A stretch of 64,000 bases of DNA, from NCBI GenBank assembly GCA_022605955.1, contig JAKCOZ010000002.1, forward strand, positions 73,140,783 to 73,204,782. Direction: 5' to 3'. A model generated the notes under the pieces. That model did no database searches. It was given only the letters and a program-made list of their open reading frames with translations, and was not told where the DNA came from. The stretch's first letter is position 1; every line of letters begins with the position of its first letter. This document shows, one piece after another, positions 1 through 12,712 of this stretch. The position numbers and the translations under genes are program-made. This stretch comes from Rallus limicola. Taxonomy: Eukaryota > Chordata > Aves > Gruiformes > Rallidae.

Positions 1-965
1 AACATAAATTTAGTACCTGTTCAAAAACCAAAGCCATCAAAGTGTTATAGGCTGGGCCCTAACTAACGTAGAAACGACAGGTCATTAGAAAAGCAGCTAT
101 TTTACATGCATAGTGAAACAAGTTCATGTCTGCTTCCACCATCTATTATTCAACTACCATTAATGTATGCCAAAGATAGATTTTGCTTACTTTGCTTTGA
201 ATTTGGGGGTTATATTGACTTAATTTTCTGATGCAACAGCTGTGATGAAGAATAAATACCAAGTCATAGAATAAAATGGCTAGTGTAATAAAGACTGTTT
301 AGTAAGAAGCAAAAGAGAAGTTATACATTGTCTTAATGATTTGCAATGGAATCAGCTTTCACATCACTTAGCAGGAAATTGTTCTGAGGCATGCACACAT
401 ATCTATTGTTTTTTGGGGAAAAAACCCCACATACTCTAATAGGAACTCACTGCAAATTGAGAATGAAAGTAAATTTTAAAGCATTTCTGCAGAAAACAGG
501 ACTGCGCTTTCACATCCGAAAACAATGAAGAAATGTCAGCATAATATCTTGATTGTCAGTGAATTAAAACTTGGATGACTTTAAAATAAACGTTGATTAA
601 AACATATAAAGGAAAGAACTTCTATAAAAAGCTTGGTGAAGTCTTAAAGAAAAAAAAAAAAACTGGGTGAAATAATAGAGATTTTAAATCAATTTCTGAA
701 ACTTTTTTAAGGCTGCACTGCTTTCAGGTGGATGCCAGCTGCATATACACACCTGAATATACATATACATATACAAACCTTTAGCATTTTGAAAAAAATA
801 TTAACACAATTTATAAATTACTTATCAGAGTATCCTGACCCACATTAGAGTAGAAGGATCTACAAAATTTTTTGTCTTCTACAAGACTAGAAGAAACTAT
901 CAGCTCAGTGGCAAACAACCTTATATACTGTCCCTGTTTTATAATATAAGAAGCTCATTAGAGCT

Positions 966-995
966 TCCATAAGAAGGAATTCCATAAGAAGGAAT
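966..995. repeat. 15-bp exact tandem duplication
   Basis: The unit tccataagaaggaat occurs twice head to tail (966-980 and 981-995) with no mismatch. It looks like a recent local duplication by slippage. Confidence 0.9.
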
Positions 996-1746
996 ATGGA
1001 TAAACTTTAAAATTCTTTTTGAAATTCAGGTGAGTCCCAAAGCTTGAAATACAATGTTTGCATGTTCAAAGACTTTTCAAAATGTCTTAAACTATTAGTT
1101 GAGAATTTAAATGTTTTTAAAATGTGTTGTTTCACTGCATTTATAATTTATGTCTGCATATCAAAACCAGACAGAAAAAAAGCATAGCACCCTTTTACAG
1201 GTTAGTTCCTGAATTATTTCTGGGTATGAAACATGTATCACAGAGGCTATGTGTAGCATTTATATTTTTCCATTGATGAAGCCCATAAAATAAACCTGAA
1301 AATCTTTCTGAAAGTGAGAGTGCACATAATGTCTATTTTTACTAAGCTGTCATCAGTGTTTTAAAATATTTGCCTAATGTTCATTTCTTTGTGGAGTAAC
1401 TGAAGGTAAAAATAAATCTACTACACAGGATAAAGATTCTGTATTTCTTTTCAAGTGGTATGAAAAAAAGAGAAAGTGGGAGTGTCAGGTGGCTTGACAA
1501 TTATAGACATTTTCAGTCTGAGAGAGGAATATGTTTCAGATTTATCAAACTGCTGGCAAAAATGAAACACAATTTTTGTTTCAGGGATCTGAGTGTGTAA
1601 TCCAGCAAAATTAGCTTTCTAAAAGTGAATGACATCATGTGCTTTCAAAACTGAAGGCCCAAAACTGCTTCCTCTTCAGCAAGCCCAACATACCATCTGT
1701 AAATGTGGGGAAACTCAGAAATGCAGACACAACTTATATACTGTCC

Positions 1747-1796
1747 CTGTGACTTTCTTTTAACCTAACAATTGTTAGGTTAAAAGAAAGTCACAG
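1747..1796. repeat. Perfect 50-bp palindrome
   Basis: Two 25-nt arms are exact reverse complements with no spacer; the centre is caattg at 1769-1774. Read on either strand the sequence is identical, so it can form a cruciform or an RNA hairpin with almost no loop. An 18-bp sequence that overlaps its left edge (1733-1750, cttatatactgtccctgt) also occurs at 920-937. Origin could be a template-switch mutation, a foldback element or an assembly artefact; nothing indicates a gene. Confidence 0.95.
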
Positions 1797-2287
1797 AACA
1801 TGCATGACCTGATGCCAAAACTTGGGGGAAAGTTTAGTGCTATTGCATCATCACATGGTGCTATGTTGAGAGGTTGGAGGTTGACAGGACCTTGATAAAA
1901 TTAGAAGGTAATTAACTGTAAGTACTGACCTATGTGAAAACGTTTGCACTAGTAAAACATAAAGGAAACAAAGATTTTCAGTTGATGCAGATTCTAAAAT
2001 CCTTCATCCTGACAGAGGATACAGACAGTTACATCAGTCTGGAGGAACTGAAATAAATGTTTAAATGTGAGAGAAATATATAACCCTCTCTCTAATGCGT
2101 GCTCGAGGCCCCATTCTTTATCTCAACAGGGCACCAGTGGTTCCTGGCACAAATCCTTTACAAAGGTTCCAGCTAAAGAACTGCCCACTTTATCTTGTGG
2201 ATTAAGAATGACATAGCCATTCATCATGCTATGAATGGTAAATCATGATATCTTAATGCTACTATGCCTCTCAGCTGTGTCCAGATT

Positions 2288-2331
2288 TTTTTTTATATAG
2301 ATATTTATATATTTATATATATATATATTTC
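2288..2331. repeat. AT-rich microsatellite
   Basis: A run of T followed by interrupted TA and TTTATA units. It is low-complexity sequence with no coding content. Confidence 0.85.
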
Positions 2332-4847
2332 AAGCTGAAGAGAGCTATGGCATTTATTTTTAGATTGAGAGAAAAATAGTAAGTGTGACTTCACATGCTT
2401 GTTATCTCAACTCTTCAGATGTTGACCAACAGGTGTGAAAAGCTTTTCTCAGCTATGCTACTGCTGCATAAACAGGGGCTGTTCTGGGAGACATTAAAAA
2501 CTTAGATGAGACTGTAATTCTCCAAATCAAAACCCCAATAACTGCATCTGAAAATAGACAGATTAATTTATATGGTACTTTTGTATCAATTATTCCAATA
2601 CAAATGCTTTTGGTCTTTGAAGTGATGCTGAAGTGTTGCAAACAATTTGAAATCTAAAAAGTTCTCTGGAGTAGTTAAAAGAAATGATGTTGTTTCCATC
2701 AACTCAATAATTTACAAGTTTTCCAGCCACATTTCATCACTTAAAAAATTTGACCAACACTTTTGTTCACATCAGAATCATGCTGCTGAAAGTAAATCCC
2801 CCATCACTCCCAAGTCCTGCATTTTGCTTCACATCACACAACAGCTTCAGAGCGCACAAAGGGTTTTCCTTTGCAATGAAAGTCAACTAGAAGATCATCT
2901 CTGGGAGCACTGCTAATGCACACCAACCACTAATAGGAATTCATTCCACGGAATCAAACTAGAGCTAAATAGCCCCTTCCCTGAAATACATATTAGGTAG
3001 GATGCCAGGTCCTCAATGCCAATTTATCTGCTCCTACTGCACCACACCGCCCACTAATGCAGACACAGCTGGAAGCATTCCTTGCAACTTTCAGAGAGAA
3101 TAAAAATTCTTAGCAAAAATTTAATTACTGACTCTTTAAAACCAGAGATATATCCAGTCTCAGAACTGGATCCAGCTGCAGATGTTCCAAAGCTCAGAGG
3201 TGTTTGATCAAGAGTTTTGGTTCAAATTTTGACAAGCTAAATAAAAGGAAACAACCCTGCCATCAGGCATAGATCTGACTTGCATGCAAAATCCATGCAC
3301 TTGATTTAAACTCTGCTCTATGGGGGCTTTTTCACAAGGAAAAGATTATTATTTACCTAGTGGGTTCATATATTTATTAATAAAATGCTGGAAAACAGGA
3401 CATGTTTGTTGACATATATTCAGCACACTTTATCTCTAAAGGCAACCATATTCTGCAGATTTGCCCTTTTGTGCTTCTTTTTTCTTTCTGCTCTCATCCA
3501 AGCAAGCTATTCACAAGCTATTCAGATTTCTTCTTAACAATCTCAAAAGAAGCTACTTCCACAAGCAGATTATTCCTTTTTTCATTTTTATACAAAATGT
3601 ATTCAGCATGTGCTCAGTACCACCAGCTAAAATCCTTCTCTGCACAGCATATGCTTGATAAGTAATATCATCGACACAATGTCCAGGCTCACAAAGGATT
3701 TTATTTCTATATATGGTAAACCACACATTTGTTTTAGCATATTGAGTGAGTGGTTTTAGTTACACTCAGTTTACCTAATCCTCCCTCTCCCCACACCAGG
3801 GCAGGATCCAAAGACCAGTAAAGCTTTTAGGAGAGTCTTGAAAGATTGCATATTATATTACTCTGAAGAAAATGCTCATTTTGGCAGAGGCTAAGACAGT
3901 TGTCCAAAATAAAACTTTAAAGAAACACTTTCATGCAGTTCATGTGCTGACAATATTACAGCTGTGCTGGAGTGACAAATACAGAAACACAGAAACTGTA
4001 CTTGAAGAGTATTATTTACCACTCAGAAAATAAAATACCAAGAGGATTTTGAGCAAGAGGAAGAATCTCTTGCAAGCTTTTCACAGCCCTTCTTTTCCAG
4101 CAACTGTTCAAAACCAGATTTTTATAGATGTCTCTTTCTCTGTATAATGATTTAATTTTAAAAGTCTTATTAGTACAGTCTTGATTTCAGAGGGTTTTCA
4201 TTATTTTGCTAGACCAACAGCCTATAAAAAGTTAATTAGACCAGATATACTAAAGAGATATGACTGGAACAGTATGTTCAATGGAAAAAAAAAAAAAGAA
4301 AGAGGAAAGAAAGAAAAAAGAAAAGTATTATATGCAGTCAAATTGTCTCAGCACATTCAGACCAAAGCCAAGAGTCCACGTTACAACAAAGAGCAAAGTT
4401 GTTTATGATTTTATGCAACTCTTGTAGGGTGTCAGTAGCAAGACCTTACACTCCTGCCACAAGGCACAGAAATGTTCCATCCATTTGCACAGAGAAGAGA
4501 ATCTAAGTATCTCAGCACCAACTTCGCAGCCAGTGTAGCTACAAGGTGCTTGCAGGTTGACAGATACCCAAGGCACAGGCATAGGTAGTTTTCTTTGAGT
4601 GAGAACAAATCCCAAACAGAATCTCTGATGGCACAAATTGCAATCGGTCTTTTGGTCTACTTACAGGTAAAATATCCTTCCTGCATGTAACTACTCAGTT
4701 TGTGTGTAGAATTCATTCAGCCTAATAAATATTAATGAATGCTAACTATTTAGCAATCCTATCTCTGACTGAAGTTTCTCTCTTCCCTAAAATCTAATGA
4801 TATGGTAAAGTATAGTAGAACAATATAATAGTTACACTCCTACAGAT

Positions 4848-5251
4848 TCATTGAATCACAGAACCATAGAATGGGCAGGGCTGGAAGGGACCTTAAAGGT
4901 CATCAAGTTCCAACCCACCTGCCATGGCCAGGGACACCTCTCAGTAGACCAGGCTGCTCAAGGCCTGGCCTTGAACACCGCCAGGGAGCGTGCAGCCACC
5001 ATCTCCCTGAGTAAGCTGTGCCAGGGCCTCACCACCCTCATAGCGAAGGATTTTTTCCTAATACCCAATCTAATTCTACCCCCTTCCAATTTAAAACCAC
5101 TCCCTCTCATCCTATCACTATGCGCCCTTCTAAAAAGTCCCTCCTCCACTTCCTTGTAGGCCCCTTCAGGCACTGGAAGGCCACTATTAGCTCTCCCCTG
5201 AGACTTTTCTTCTCCAGGCTGAACCCCAACTCTTTCAGCCTGTCTTCATAG
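4848..5251 (-). mobile_element. CR1 LINE 3' fragment
   Basis: Read on the plus strand the piece begins with the typical inverted CR1 tail (attgaatcacagaaccatag), continues through the 'ggaagggacctt...gttccaac' block and the 'cagggacacctc' block, and ends near 'cctgtcttcatagga'. The element is therefore on the minus strand, truncated at its 5' end as most bird CR1 copies are. Several substitutions break any reading frame. Confidence 0.93.
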
Positions 5252-7087
5252 GATTCCTACACATACAAGTGGGCAAGTTTGCCACAGTCTTGATAAAAGA
5301 ATTCTCTTTTGATTTTATATCTTACAGGACTCTGCCTTTGATATTTCAGACTTCCCCAAAAGACGTCAATTTACATAAACTGACAGTAGTTCTGACTTAA
5401 ACATTGCTCCTCAAGTTAAAGAGCCAAGCTGACAACTCCAAGTATTTAATGTATTCTGTCTCTGTGATCACCCTGTCAGACCCCAACGCCTCACATACTT
5501 GTGTACTTACTGCTATCATGTTTTAATAAACCTGTTGAGGTTGCACCTGTTCAAAGGTTCATGGAACACATCCACTCATCCTCTCACAATAATCAAGAGG
5601 TGACAGCTGTCCCTGTGGCTGATTCTAACATTGCTTTCATATTTAGGGACACAGACAAATTTAATTAGCTGCTCATATTTAGCCCACATTTCCCTAGGAA
5701 GATTCATGGGGCTATAAAGACCTGAGCCATGCAGTCTCAAGACAGATTGGTATCTGGTACTGCAAGTTCTGAGAACAATGGCCTGTTTCCAGATATGTCT
5801 CTCTTGGGTTTTTTTCTATGAAACAGACAATGTCAAATACTGGTTAAGGAAAATACCAGTAATCCTTGGCACTTCTTGCATCCTCATATTAAAATACCTG
5901 TTATTTTTCTAAAGTTTTGGATTAGCTGATGATGAAGTGTTTGATAAAATAAATCAGTATTTTTGCAATCTTTTTAGGGGTGGGGAATGTATTCAGCATC
6001 AGTTTTTAAAAATTCAGTAGTTCTGATTTTATTCATATCAGTAGCCTCAAATCATACTTATCTGAATCATTACCAAAAAAAAAAAAAAAAAAGCAGAATC
6101 CTCCTCAGATCTTAAAGAAAAAAACATTTACCTTCATCTTCAGGGAATGTCTCTTCCATCTTAAAATGACTGCCTGTAAGAGGTAAAAGAAAGGCTCACT
6201 CCATAAGATGAAACTACTTCACATCACTGGCTACCAGCAAACTCTTCCAAAGGTTTCCTTTTCCTGCTTAGCTCAGCAGCTCAAGACAAGGGCTGAGCAA
6301 GCACTGGGGTTTTCCCAGGCAAAACATTCTCTCAAAATATATCACTTTCTGTTCTCCCAAAGAAGAATTTTTTTTAATCTGATAGAATTTTTTCTCAGTA
6401 TCAAAGAGGCTTAAATGTTCACAGCTAAATGGCTATAGTTGCAAGAAGTTGGTATGTAAAGGATGCTTATTTTCTGCTCCTTTGAGATGTGACCTAAAGA
6501 CTTCTCCCATCCCTTCCCCCATCTGCTTTTGTCTAATAAACCCACCAAAGGAGTAAGTAACTTCATGACAAACAACTACTTTATACATATATTTATCCAA
6601 AAAAAAAGACATGTAAAGATTTCTATTCTTCATTTACATGAACTTGTTCTACAGTTTATATACTCCTGCTGAGGCCTGGCATAGGTGTTTTTTGTCAAAA
6701 AATATTCTTTCTCTTTTTCAAAATCAGGTTTTACCTCCACATCCAATTTAACTACCCACAAAATGATTTGACCAAGCAATTATAAACTTCCATCCCACAA
6801 GGCTTTCTTTTTTAAATCCAGCAAACCCTTTAGCATCAGGTTTCACATTCACCTGTTATAGCACTTTCTAGCTTAAAAGGGAACTGGTCAGGAGCCCTCA
6901 GTTGTTCAGGCAAAGAGTGGGGCATGAGGTGAGCAGGGCACCCTAGGTACCACACAACCACCCCGGCATCCACAAAGTCTCAGTCAGAAACTAATGCCCA
7001 AACATTCTAGGGCACAAAGAGAAGATCCACCACTTGTACACAGAGGATGTACAAGGGACTGTGTGACAGGAGTTGGTTGCAAGGTTT
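5252..7087. other. Intergenic DNA, no gene recognised
   Basis: No exon-like structure was recognised. The stretch contains an A18 run near 6075-6092 and unremarkable AT-rich sequence. Confidence 0.55.
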
Positions 7088-7447
7088 TTTGTCTGGAGGA
7101 GGCTGAGGGGAGACTTACCACTCTCTACAGCTACCTGAAAGCTGGCTGTAGTGAGGTGAGGGATGGTCTCTTCTCCTAAATAACTAGCAGTAGGATGAGA
7201 GGAAACGATCTCAAATTGCATCAGGGGACATTTAGATTGGCTATTAGGAAAAAATTCCACACTGAAGGACGGATCAGGCATTGGAATGAGCTGCTCAGAA
7301 AGGTGGTCAAGTCTCCATCTCTGGAGGTGCTCAAAAAATGTGTAGAAATGGTACTCCTGGACGTTTTAGTTGACATGGTGTTATCAGACAGACAGTTCAA
7401 GTTGAAGATCTTAGAGGTGTTTTCCAGTCTTAAAGATTCTATGATAA
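7088..7447 (+). mobile_element. CR1 LINE 3' fragment
   Basis: The plus strand carries the sense end of a CR1: 'ctggaggaggctgaggggag', then the lysine-rich end of the second reading frame ('ggctattaggaaaaaattcc'), and the terminal 'cttaaagattctatgata'. It is 5' truncated and carries many substitutions. Confidence 0.9.
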
Positions 7448-10400
7448 AGGTTCTGCAGAGAGATTTCCCCTGTTCCTGCCTTGGTGGTCACAGAAGTCTT
7501 GGTCCAGCTAGATCCCTGAAGAGCCTCCATGTCCCAAGTCATCGTCGATCACGGGTAGTTGGTACATCTTGAAAATAACCCTTGAAATACTCTTCATCAC
7601 ACAAGGTGCTATATAGTATTTCTTTATAGGTTTGTGTTGTCCCCATTTGCTGCCTTTGTTAAGATGCTTTTTGCTGTTGTACATATCAACTGGTCTCTGC
7701 ATTTGATGGTTTACTTCCATTAAAGCACAAGCCCACCTCTTCCCTACAATGTAACTGCTTACCTCCTTCTGACATTTTCTACCTTGCTTTGCCACTGCAT
7801 ATTTCAGCAGAGAATCTGAAAAATTTAATTCATGAAGCCAAGCAAATTCAAAACCACCATCTTTAAAGTGAACTTCAGGCTGCTTCTAGCAGATCTCTCC
7901 CCCATTCTTTAGTCTTTGATCACCATTAAAATTTGAGGCTGAATTAAGGATTCTACCAGCTCTTCCAAGCTAGCTCAACAGCCTGAAAATTATTAGGAAT
8001 GCTTCATAAATTCCTTCCCTTTTTAAAGTGTATCATATAAAATGACACCTTTTGGAAGAGTGGGTTGGGATTTTTTCTTCTAACACTATGTTATTCCTCA
8101 AATTCAGTAAGACAATCTCCTAATTGCCCTGTCCTGACTCAGGTAAGTGCATGCTGCCAGACAAATGCTGTACCTCAGAATCCTGACTACTCCTTTCCTC
8201 TCTTTCCTTGTCAGTGCTTCCTGAACTTCACCCACTCCTTGCTATGTTTCTGGCAATTTTCAAATGCACTGAATTTTTAGCTGTTGCTCTACTTTATTTA
8301 CTCCTTTGGTTTTCAGTTTCTTTTCCTTCCACAGATCTTGTGAAGATTTTTGGGCTGTTTTTAATAAGAATCCTGCTCTGTCAAGGGTGCAGTTTAGATG
8401 AATCTTCATCTTAACACCACATAACAAAAATATTATGGAACAGAGCTCATGAAATAAGGAGTAACAGCTACATCTTCACTGATTACTAATACAGAACTAA
8501 CTCGAGCCGGCTAAACCAATTCTTCATTTGCAGCCAATTACTTGATGGCTTGCTGTCATTTTCTGTGATTTCATGCAGTGTTTAACTTCCTGGCATGACT
8601 TCTTGCACTGGAAAATTTTCCTGTGCATTGCATAAGTAATCCAGAAAGAACATTCTGTTATCTTTCATTGTTTTTCTTGCTGGAGAAATACAGACCTCTC
8701 AAGGGTCAATTTCCAGACATGTGTTGGTCTAAACTGAAGTGCCTAATATAGCTTATTTCTAAACAAAACAAGGTACTGGTCTTGTTTCAGATAAACACAT
8801 ACATCAGAATTTCACAATGATCATATTGTATTCAGGCCAAGACTTCCATGGATTTCCAGGTCAAGACTTCCATACCCATTCTCCCTTTGTCTCAAATTTA
8901 CAGAATCACAGAGTTACAAGGACTAGACACTTTCTATTAAGGAAGGTGTTTTGAGTTTTCAAACAGCTGATCTTGTTTACTTGCAATTAAGAGCTGACAG
9001 CTCCAGAAGGCTGTTGCTGTCCTTACTGTTCTCACTGGCTCTTCAGGAATCTGGGAAGGTCACAATGCAGGTACACCAAGAATAACCTCTGTAGCGCATG
9101 CACAACCTCTGATGGCACAAACAGGCAGCAGAATTCCATGAAGAAACTTCCAAGAAAGTGTTCTTTTTCAGGGTAGATTTATAGTTTCATTATTTAGAAC
9201 CTTTCTTTGGTCTTTAAATACCACAGGATCTACTCTCTCCTTGACTGAGGTTCACATGCAGATTCCTGGCAGTTCTAACTTGTCAAGTCCTACATGTATC
9301 AGCAGCAGAACTCATCACTCTTCATGGTTCTATCTGCACTGGCCAAGAAGATGCAGTATTCTGAGAAATTCCCACAATTTGGATGGTATTTTCAAGAATC
9401 ATGAAGGAGCTGAGCCTGAAAGTTGTTTTTACATTTATTTAAATGGTGAAATTTTCCTTTGTCACTAGTTAATTCTTCTTCCTCTTGCTCTGTGTGGCAG
9501 CAAAGCCTTCTGCTGTCTTCAAGATCCTTCGTGGTATACTATGGTCCTTTCCAACTTACAAGAATTCTGTAAGTTATCTTTGACAAAACAGGGCAGCATA
9601 AAAAAAATCGTACTTAGTTTCCTAGCATAGTCTAAGGACAACCTGAAATGCCTGATTCAAAAATCAAAACCATTAACTGTTAAAAAGTCATTCCCAAAAT
9701 TTTAAGGGCAAATTTCTCCATCAGTGACTCCCAGTAAAAAGTTCTGATTCTAGTTCATGGAAGTGTACTGAAAAAACACTGCTGTTGATAACACTGTCAC
9801 TGATATTAGAAAAGGACCCAAAAAAAAAACCCTCAAAAATTTGAAGTGGGGGACAGATTACAGTGACAGATTTTGTGTTCTCTTAATTATGGATTGCAAA
9901 TATAACCCAAAACTTGGGTTTTCCCCCAATGATGCCATAAAAATGAAAAACAAACAAAAAATCTGTGTTGGAAAGTAAGTAGCTAAATATAAGACTAATG
10001 TTTGCTGGTGTTGTGTAATACTGCTGAGCAAATTCCAGCCACTAAACTCTTCAGCTGTCCCTAGACAGGTGTAAAGCGATTTCACTAACTTCGTACTTCC
10101 ATAAAAACAGGTTAGAACTATTTGGAGAGCCTGAAAACCTTGACTATTACAGCTATGCCATTCTTAAGGGCTGAGAGCCATGATCCCAACTTACCTCTTT
10201 TATGTACATAATTGCAAACCTTCCAAAGTGATGTTCAAATGTACTGTTATCAATATTTTTGTTAGTCTGTGGAACTATGATCTTCTGATGCTATAAGCAC
10301 ATGTGTAAACTTTAGCATAAGCATTGAGTGACATGCCCCATAAACAAATATTAAAGAACTTCAATTTCTTCAGCATATCCCACCATTAAACTAGCTGACC

Positions 10401-11204
10401 AATTATATTATAGATTTCATCCTCTTTTCTATTAAAAAAAAGTTAAATAACTACACACAACTTGAATGTGAAATATAAAGGCTGAATTTGTTCTTTTGTC
10501 AAAAAATTCCACCAGATCTTTACATTTTACGCTATACTGTATTTAATAAAATAACCCAACCTTGTACCAATTAGCTGTTACACAAGCTTTAACTTTAAAA
10601 TCTGACACAGATCAAAATCAAATTTACAAACCCTTTTATCTTCTGTAGGAGTGCTTTCCAAAGCAGTATCAGTGATGTATATTAGCAGTTGCTTTTGTGA
10701 CCCAAGGCTTCCCATGTACCTTACCAGTGCTTTACAAGCAGCAATGAGGTTTAACAACCTGTGTCTAATATGACAGGCTTTATTCACCCGAGTTACCTGA
10801 GGGGTCTTCCAGCCAGTCTTCTCATACAAATACAAGCTTTATTTAGCAAACAGCTGCTTTTTGTACTTCAAGCACAGAAAACAGCAAGAATTAATACTGT
10901 CCATATACATTTCAGAGGTGCCTAATGTTTTGGTAGGGAAGCTCTCTTTTTTCCCCCTGGCAGGATGAAACTACACTCAAACCATCTGCTTAAATTTAAG
11001 CAATGTGTGGCAGAACATAAAGTGTAAATGGCAGAAAACACGTATCACAGAAGCGGCTGCCCTGTAGCAGAAGCCCGCCCAGGCTGACAACCCACGGAGG
11101 TGTGTACAGTAAAACAGCTGAAAAAACGAACGAAGGGAAGAAAACCCCACCACAACCCCCAAACGACAGGAAAGGAGGGGCTTGGCACACTCCTCAGGCT
11201 TTGC
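7448..11204. other. Intergenic DNA with short CR1 tail remnants
   Basis: No gene was recognised. A piece at about 9528-9576 ending 'tttccaacttacaagaattc' looks like a plus-strand CR1 tail, and about 8900-8925 (gaatcacagagttacaagg) resembles the inverted tail. Reading frames of up to 95 codons occur here but have no recognisable motif or splice context. Confidence 0.5.
8833..8873. repeat. Short direct duplication, 24-bp period
   Basis: The 17-mer caggccaagacttccat at 8833-8849 recurs with one mismatch at 8857-8873. The two copies are separated by seven bases, giving a 24-bp period. Confidence 0.85.
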
Positions 11205-11480
11205 AGGCAGCTGAGGTCGGGCCTTCAGCGACGGGCGGCATGCCAACCGGCCGCCGCGCCCAAGGGGCTGCCACCACCCCCGGGGTGTGGCCGGGCAGGA
11301 GAGGCTTTCCCCAGCGGCCGCTCCTCAGCCTGCCTCCGCCGGGCCGCCGCGGGGGAGCTCAGGCCGGGCTGCTAGCGGGAAGAGCGGTGTCGAACAGCGC
11401 CACCGCGCGGGGACGACCGGGCTCGAGACCATTGGGGCGCGTTTACACAGGAGGGGCAGCGCCCGCCACGCCGCCTCAGG
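11205..11480. promoter_or_regulatory. CpG island without an assigned gene
   Basis: GC content and CpG density rise sharply here (for example 'ccggccgccgcgccc' and 'gggccgccgcggggga') within AT-rich flanks. The island lies about 3.2 kb upstream of the CCDC110 remnant and in the right place to be its old promoter, since that gene would be transcribed rightwards. Reading frames of 91-156 codons inside it are by-products of GC richness; no conserved peptide was recognised. An unrelated noncoding RNA start site is an alternative. Confidence 0.6.
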
Positions 11481-11679
11481 TTGGTGTCCTACAAGGGAGC
11501 AGTGGGAAGCGAGCCGGTGTTGGAGTGACGGGCTATCCCGCCTGCTCCTGGGGAGCAGCCCCCCACACCTGACCGGCGTGGCGGTGACAGATGACATTCG
11601 AGGTCCATGTTCCTCCACGGTTGCCTCAGCTCTTTCAAAGAGATGCTTGCTTACTTCTGGTGGGATCAGGGCTGCTTCA

Positions 11680-12400
11680 TCATAGAATCACTGAATGGTC
11701 TGGGTTGGAAGGGACCCCAAGGATCACAGAGTTCCAATCCTCCTGCAGGGCCACCACCCTCCAGGCATGAACTAAATAAGGTTGCCCGGGGCCCCATCTA
11801 ACCTGGCCTTGAACAACCCCAGGGATGGGGTATCCACCCACCTCTCTGGGCAGCCTGTTCCAGCCCCTCACCACTCTCTCTGTAAAGAGCTTCTCCCTAA
11901 TATCTCCACTAAACCTTCCCTCCTTCAGCTTCAATCCATTCCCCCTTGTCCTGCCACTGTCTGCCCTTTTAAAAATTTGATTCCCCTCCTCTGCTCCCTT
12001 CAGGGATTGAAAGCCTGCAATGAGGTCCCCCCGCAGCCTTCTCTTCTCTAGGCTGAACAAACCCAGCTCCCTCAGCCTCTCTTTGTAGGGGAGGTGCTCC
12101 AGACCTCTAATCATCTTCATGACCTCCTCTGAACCCCCTCCAACAGTTCCACATCTTTCTTGTATTGGGGACCCCAGATCTGGACACAGTACTACAGATG
12201 GGGCCTCAGGAGGGCAGAGCAGAGGAGGGACAATCACCAACCTGTCCTTGCTGCCACCTCTCTTCTGATGGAGCCCAGGATACCATTGGCCTTCTGAGCT
12301 GCAGGAGCACACTGCTGGCTCATGTTAAGTTTCTCATCCACCAGTACCCCCAGGTCCTTCAGAGACCCTCCAGGTGTGAATTCTTCTGTAGCTGGTCCTG
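11680..12400 (-). mobile_element. CR1 LINE 3' fragment, about 720 bp
   Basis: The plus strand shows an inverted CR1 from the tail (catagaatcactgaatggtc) through 'ttggaagggaccccaaggat' and the block ending 'ctcatgttaagtttctcatc' and 'agtacccccaggtccttcag'. This covers the 3' UTR and the last part of the second reading frame. A 210-codon open frame on the minus strand (11680-12312) runs through it and is partly CR1-derived; it is not a host gene. Confidence 0.94.
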
Positions 12401-12671
12401 CTTCATGCCAGGAACTGCCAAAGGGCCTGAACAACCCAGAGTGGAAGCAATAAGCAATTATGTCCTTTCTCAGGCTGAATAACAAGGCTGAATTTTCTCC
12501 ATTCTCCCATGTTAGATCTGAAATTGCTCCTGCTGTGAACTTCAAGCTCTGATAATTGTAAAAGTGACATTTTCATTTGCAGATAATCATACAGGATCAG
12601 AAGACCCAATTGACCAGCAAATGACATTGGAAATAATCGGATGTGACTCTGACTGCAGACAGGAGCAGGGT

Positions 12672-12712
12672 CATAGAATCACAGAATGAATGGGGTTGGA
12701 TGGGACCTCATT
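12672..12712 (-). mobile_element. CR1 tail remnant
   Basis: The run 'tcatagaatcacagaatgaa' followed by 'ggggttggatgggacc' is the inverted terminal block of a CR1. Only about 40 bp survive. Confidence 0.75.

Larger units (their letters stand above)
1..4847. other. Intergenic AT-rich DNA, no gene recognised
   Basis: No exon with convincing splice sites and no recognisable protein similarity was found on either strand. In the human order PDLIM3 would lie to the left of CCDC110, but nothing here could be assigned to it. The stretch holds homopolymer A runs near 650 and 4287, an AT microsatellite, a short tandem duplication and the long palindrome listed separately. The reading frames present are short and look like chance. 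Confidence 0.6.

Noticed and set aside
1..4847. PDLIM3 3' end expected from synteny
   Set aside because: No LIM-domain or other PDLIM3 coding sequence was visible; the gene probably lies outside the window.
11102..11685. 156- and 132-codon frames in the 11.2-kb CpG island
   Set aside because: Low-complexity composition, several competing frames, no recognisable domain or splice-supported continuation.
11680..12312. 210-codon minus-strand frame as a host gene
   Set aside because: It is read through the end of a CR1 element and resembles the CR1 second reading frame.
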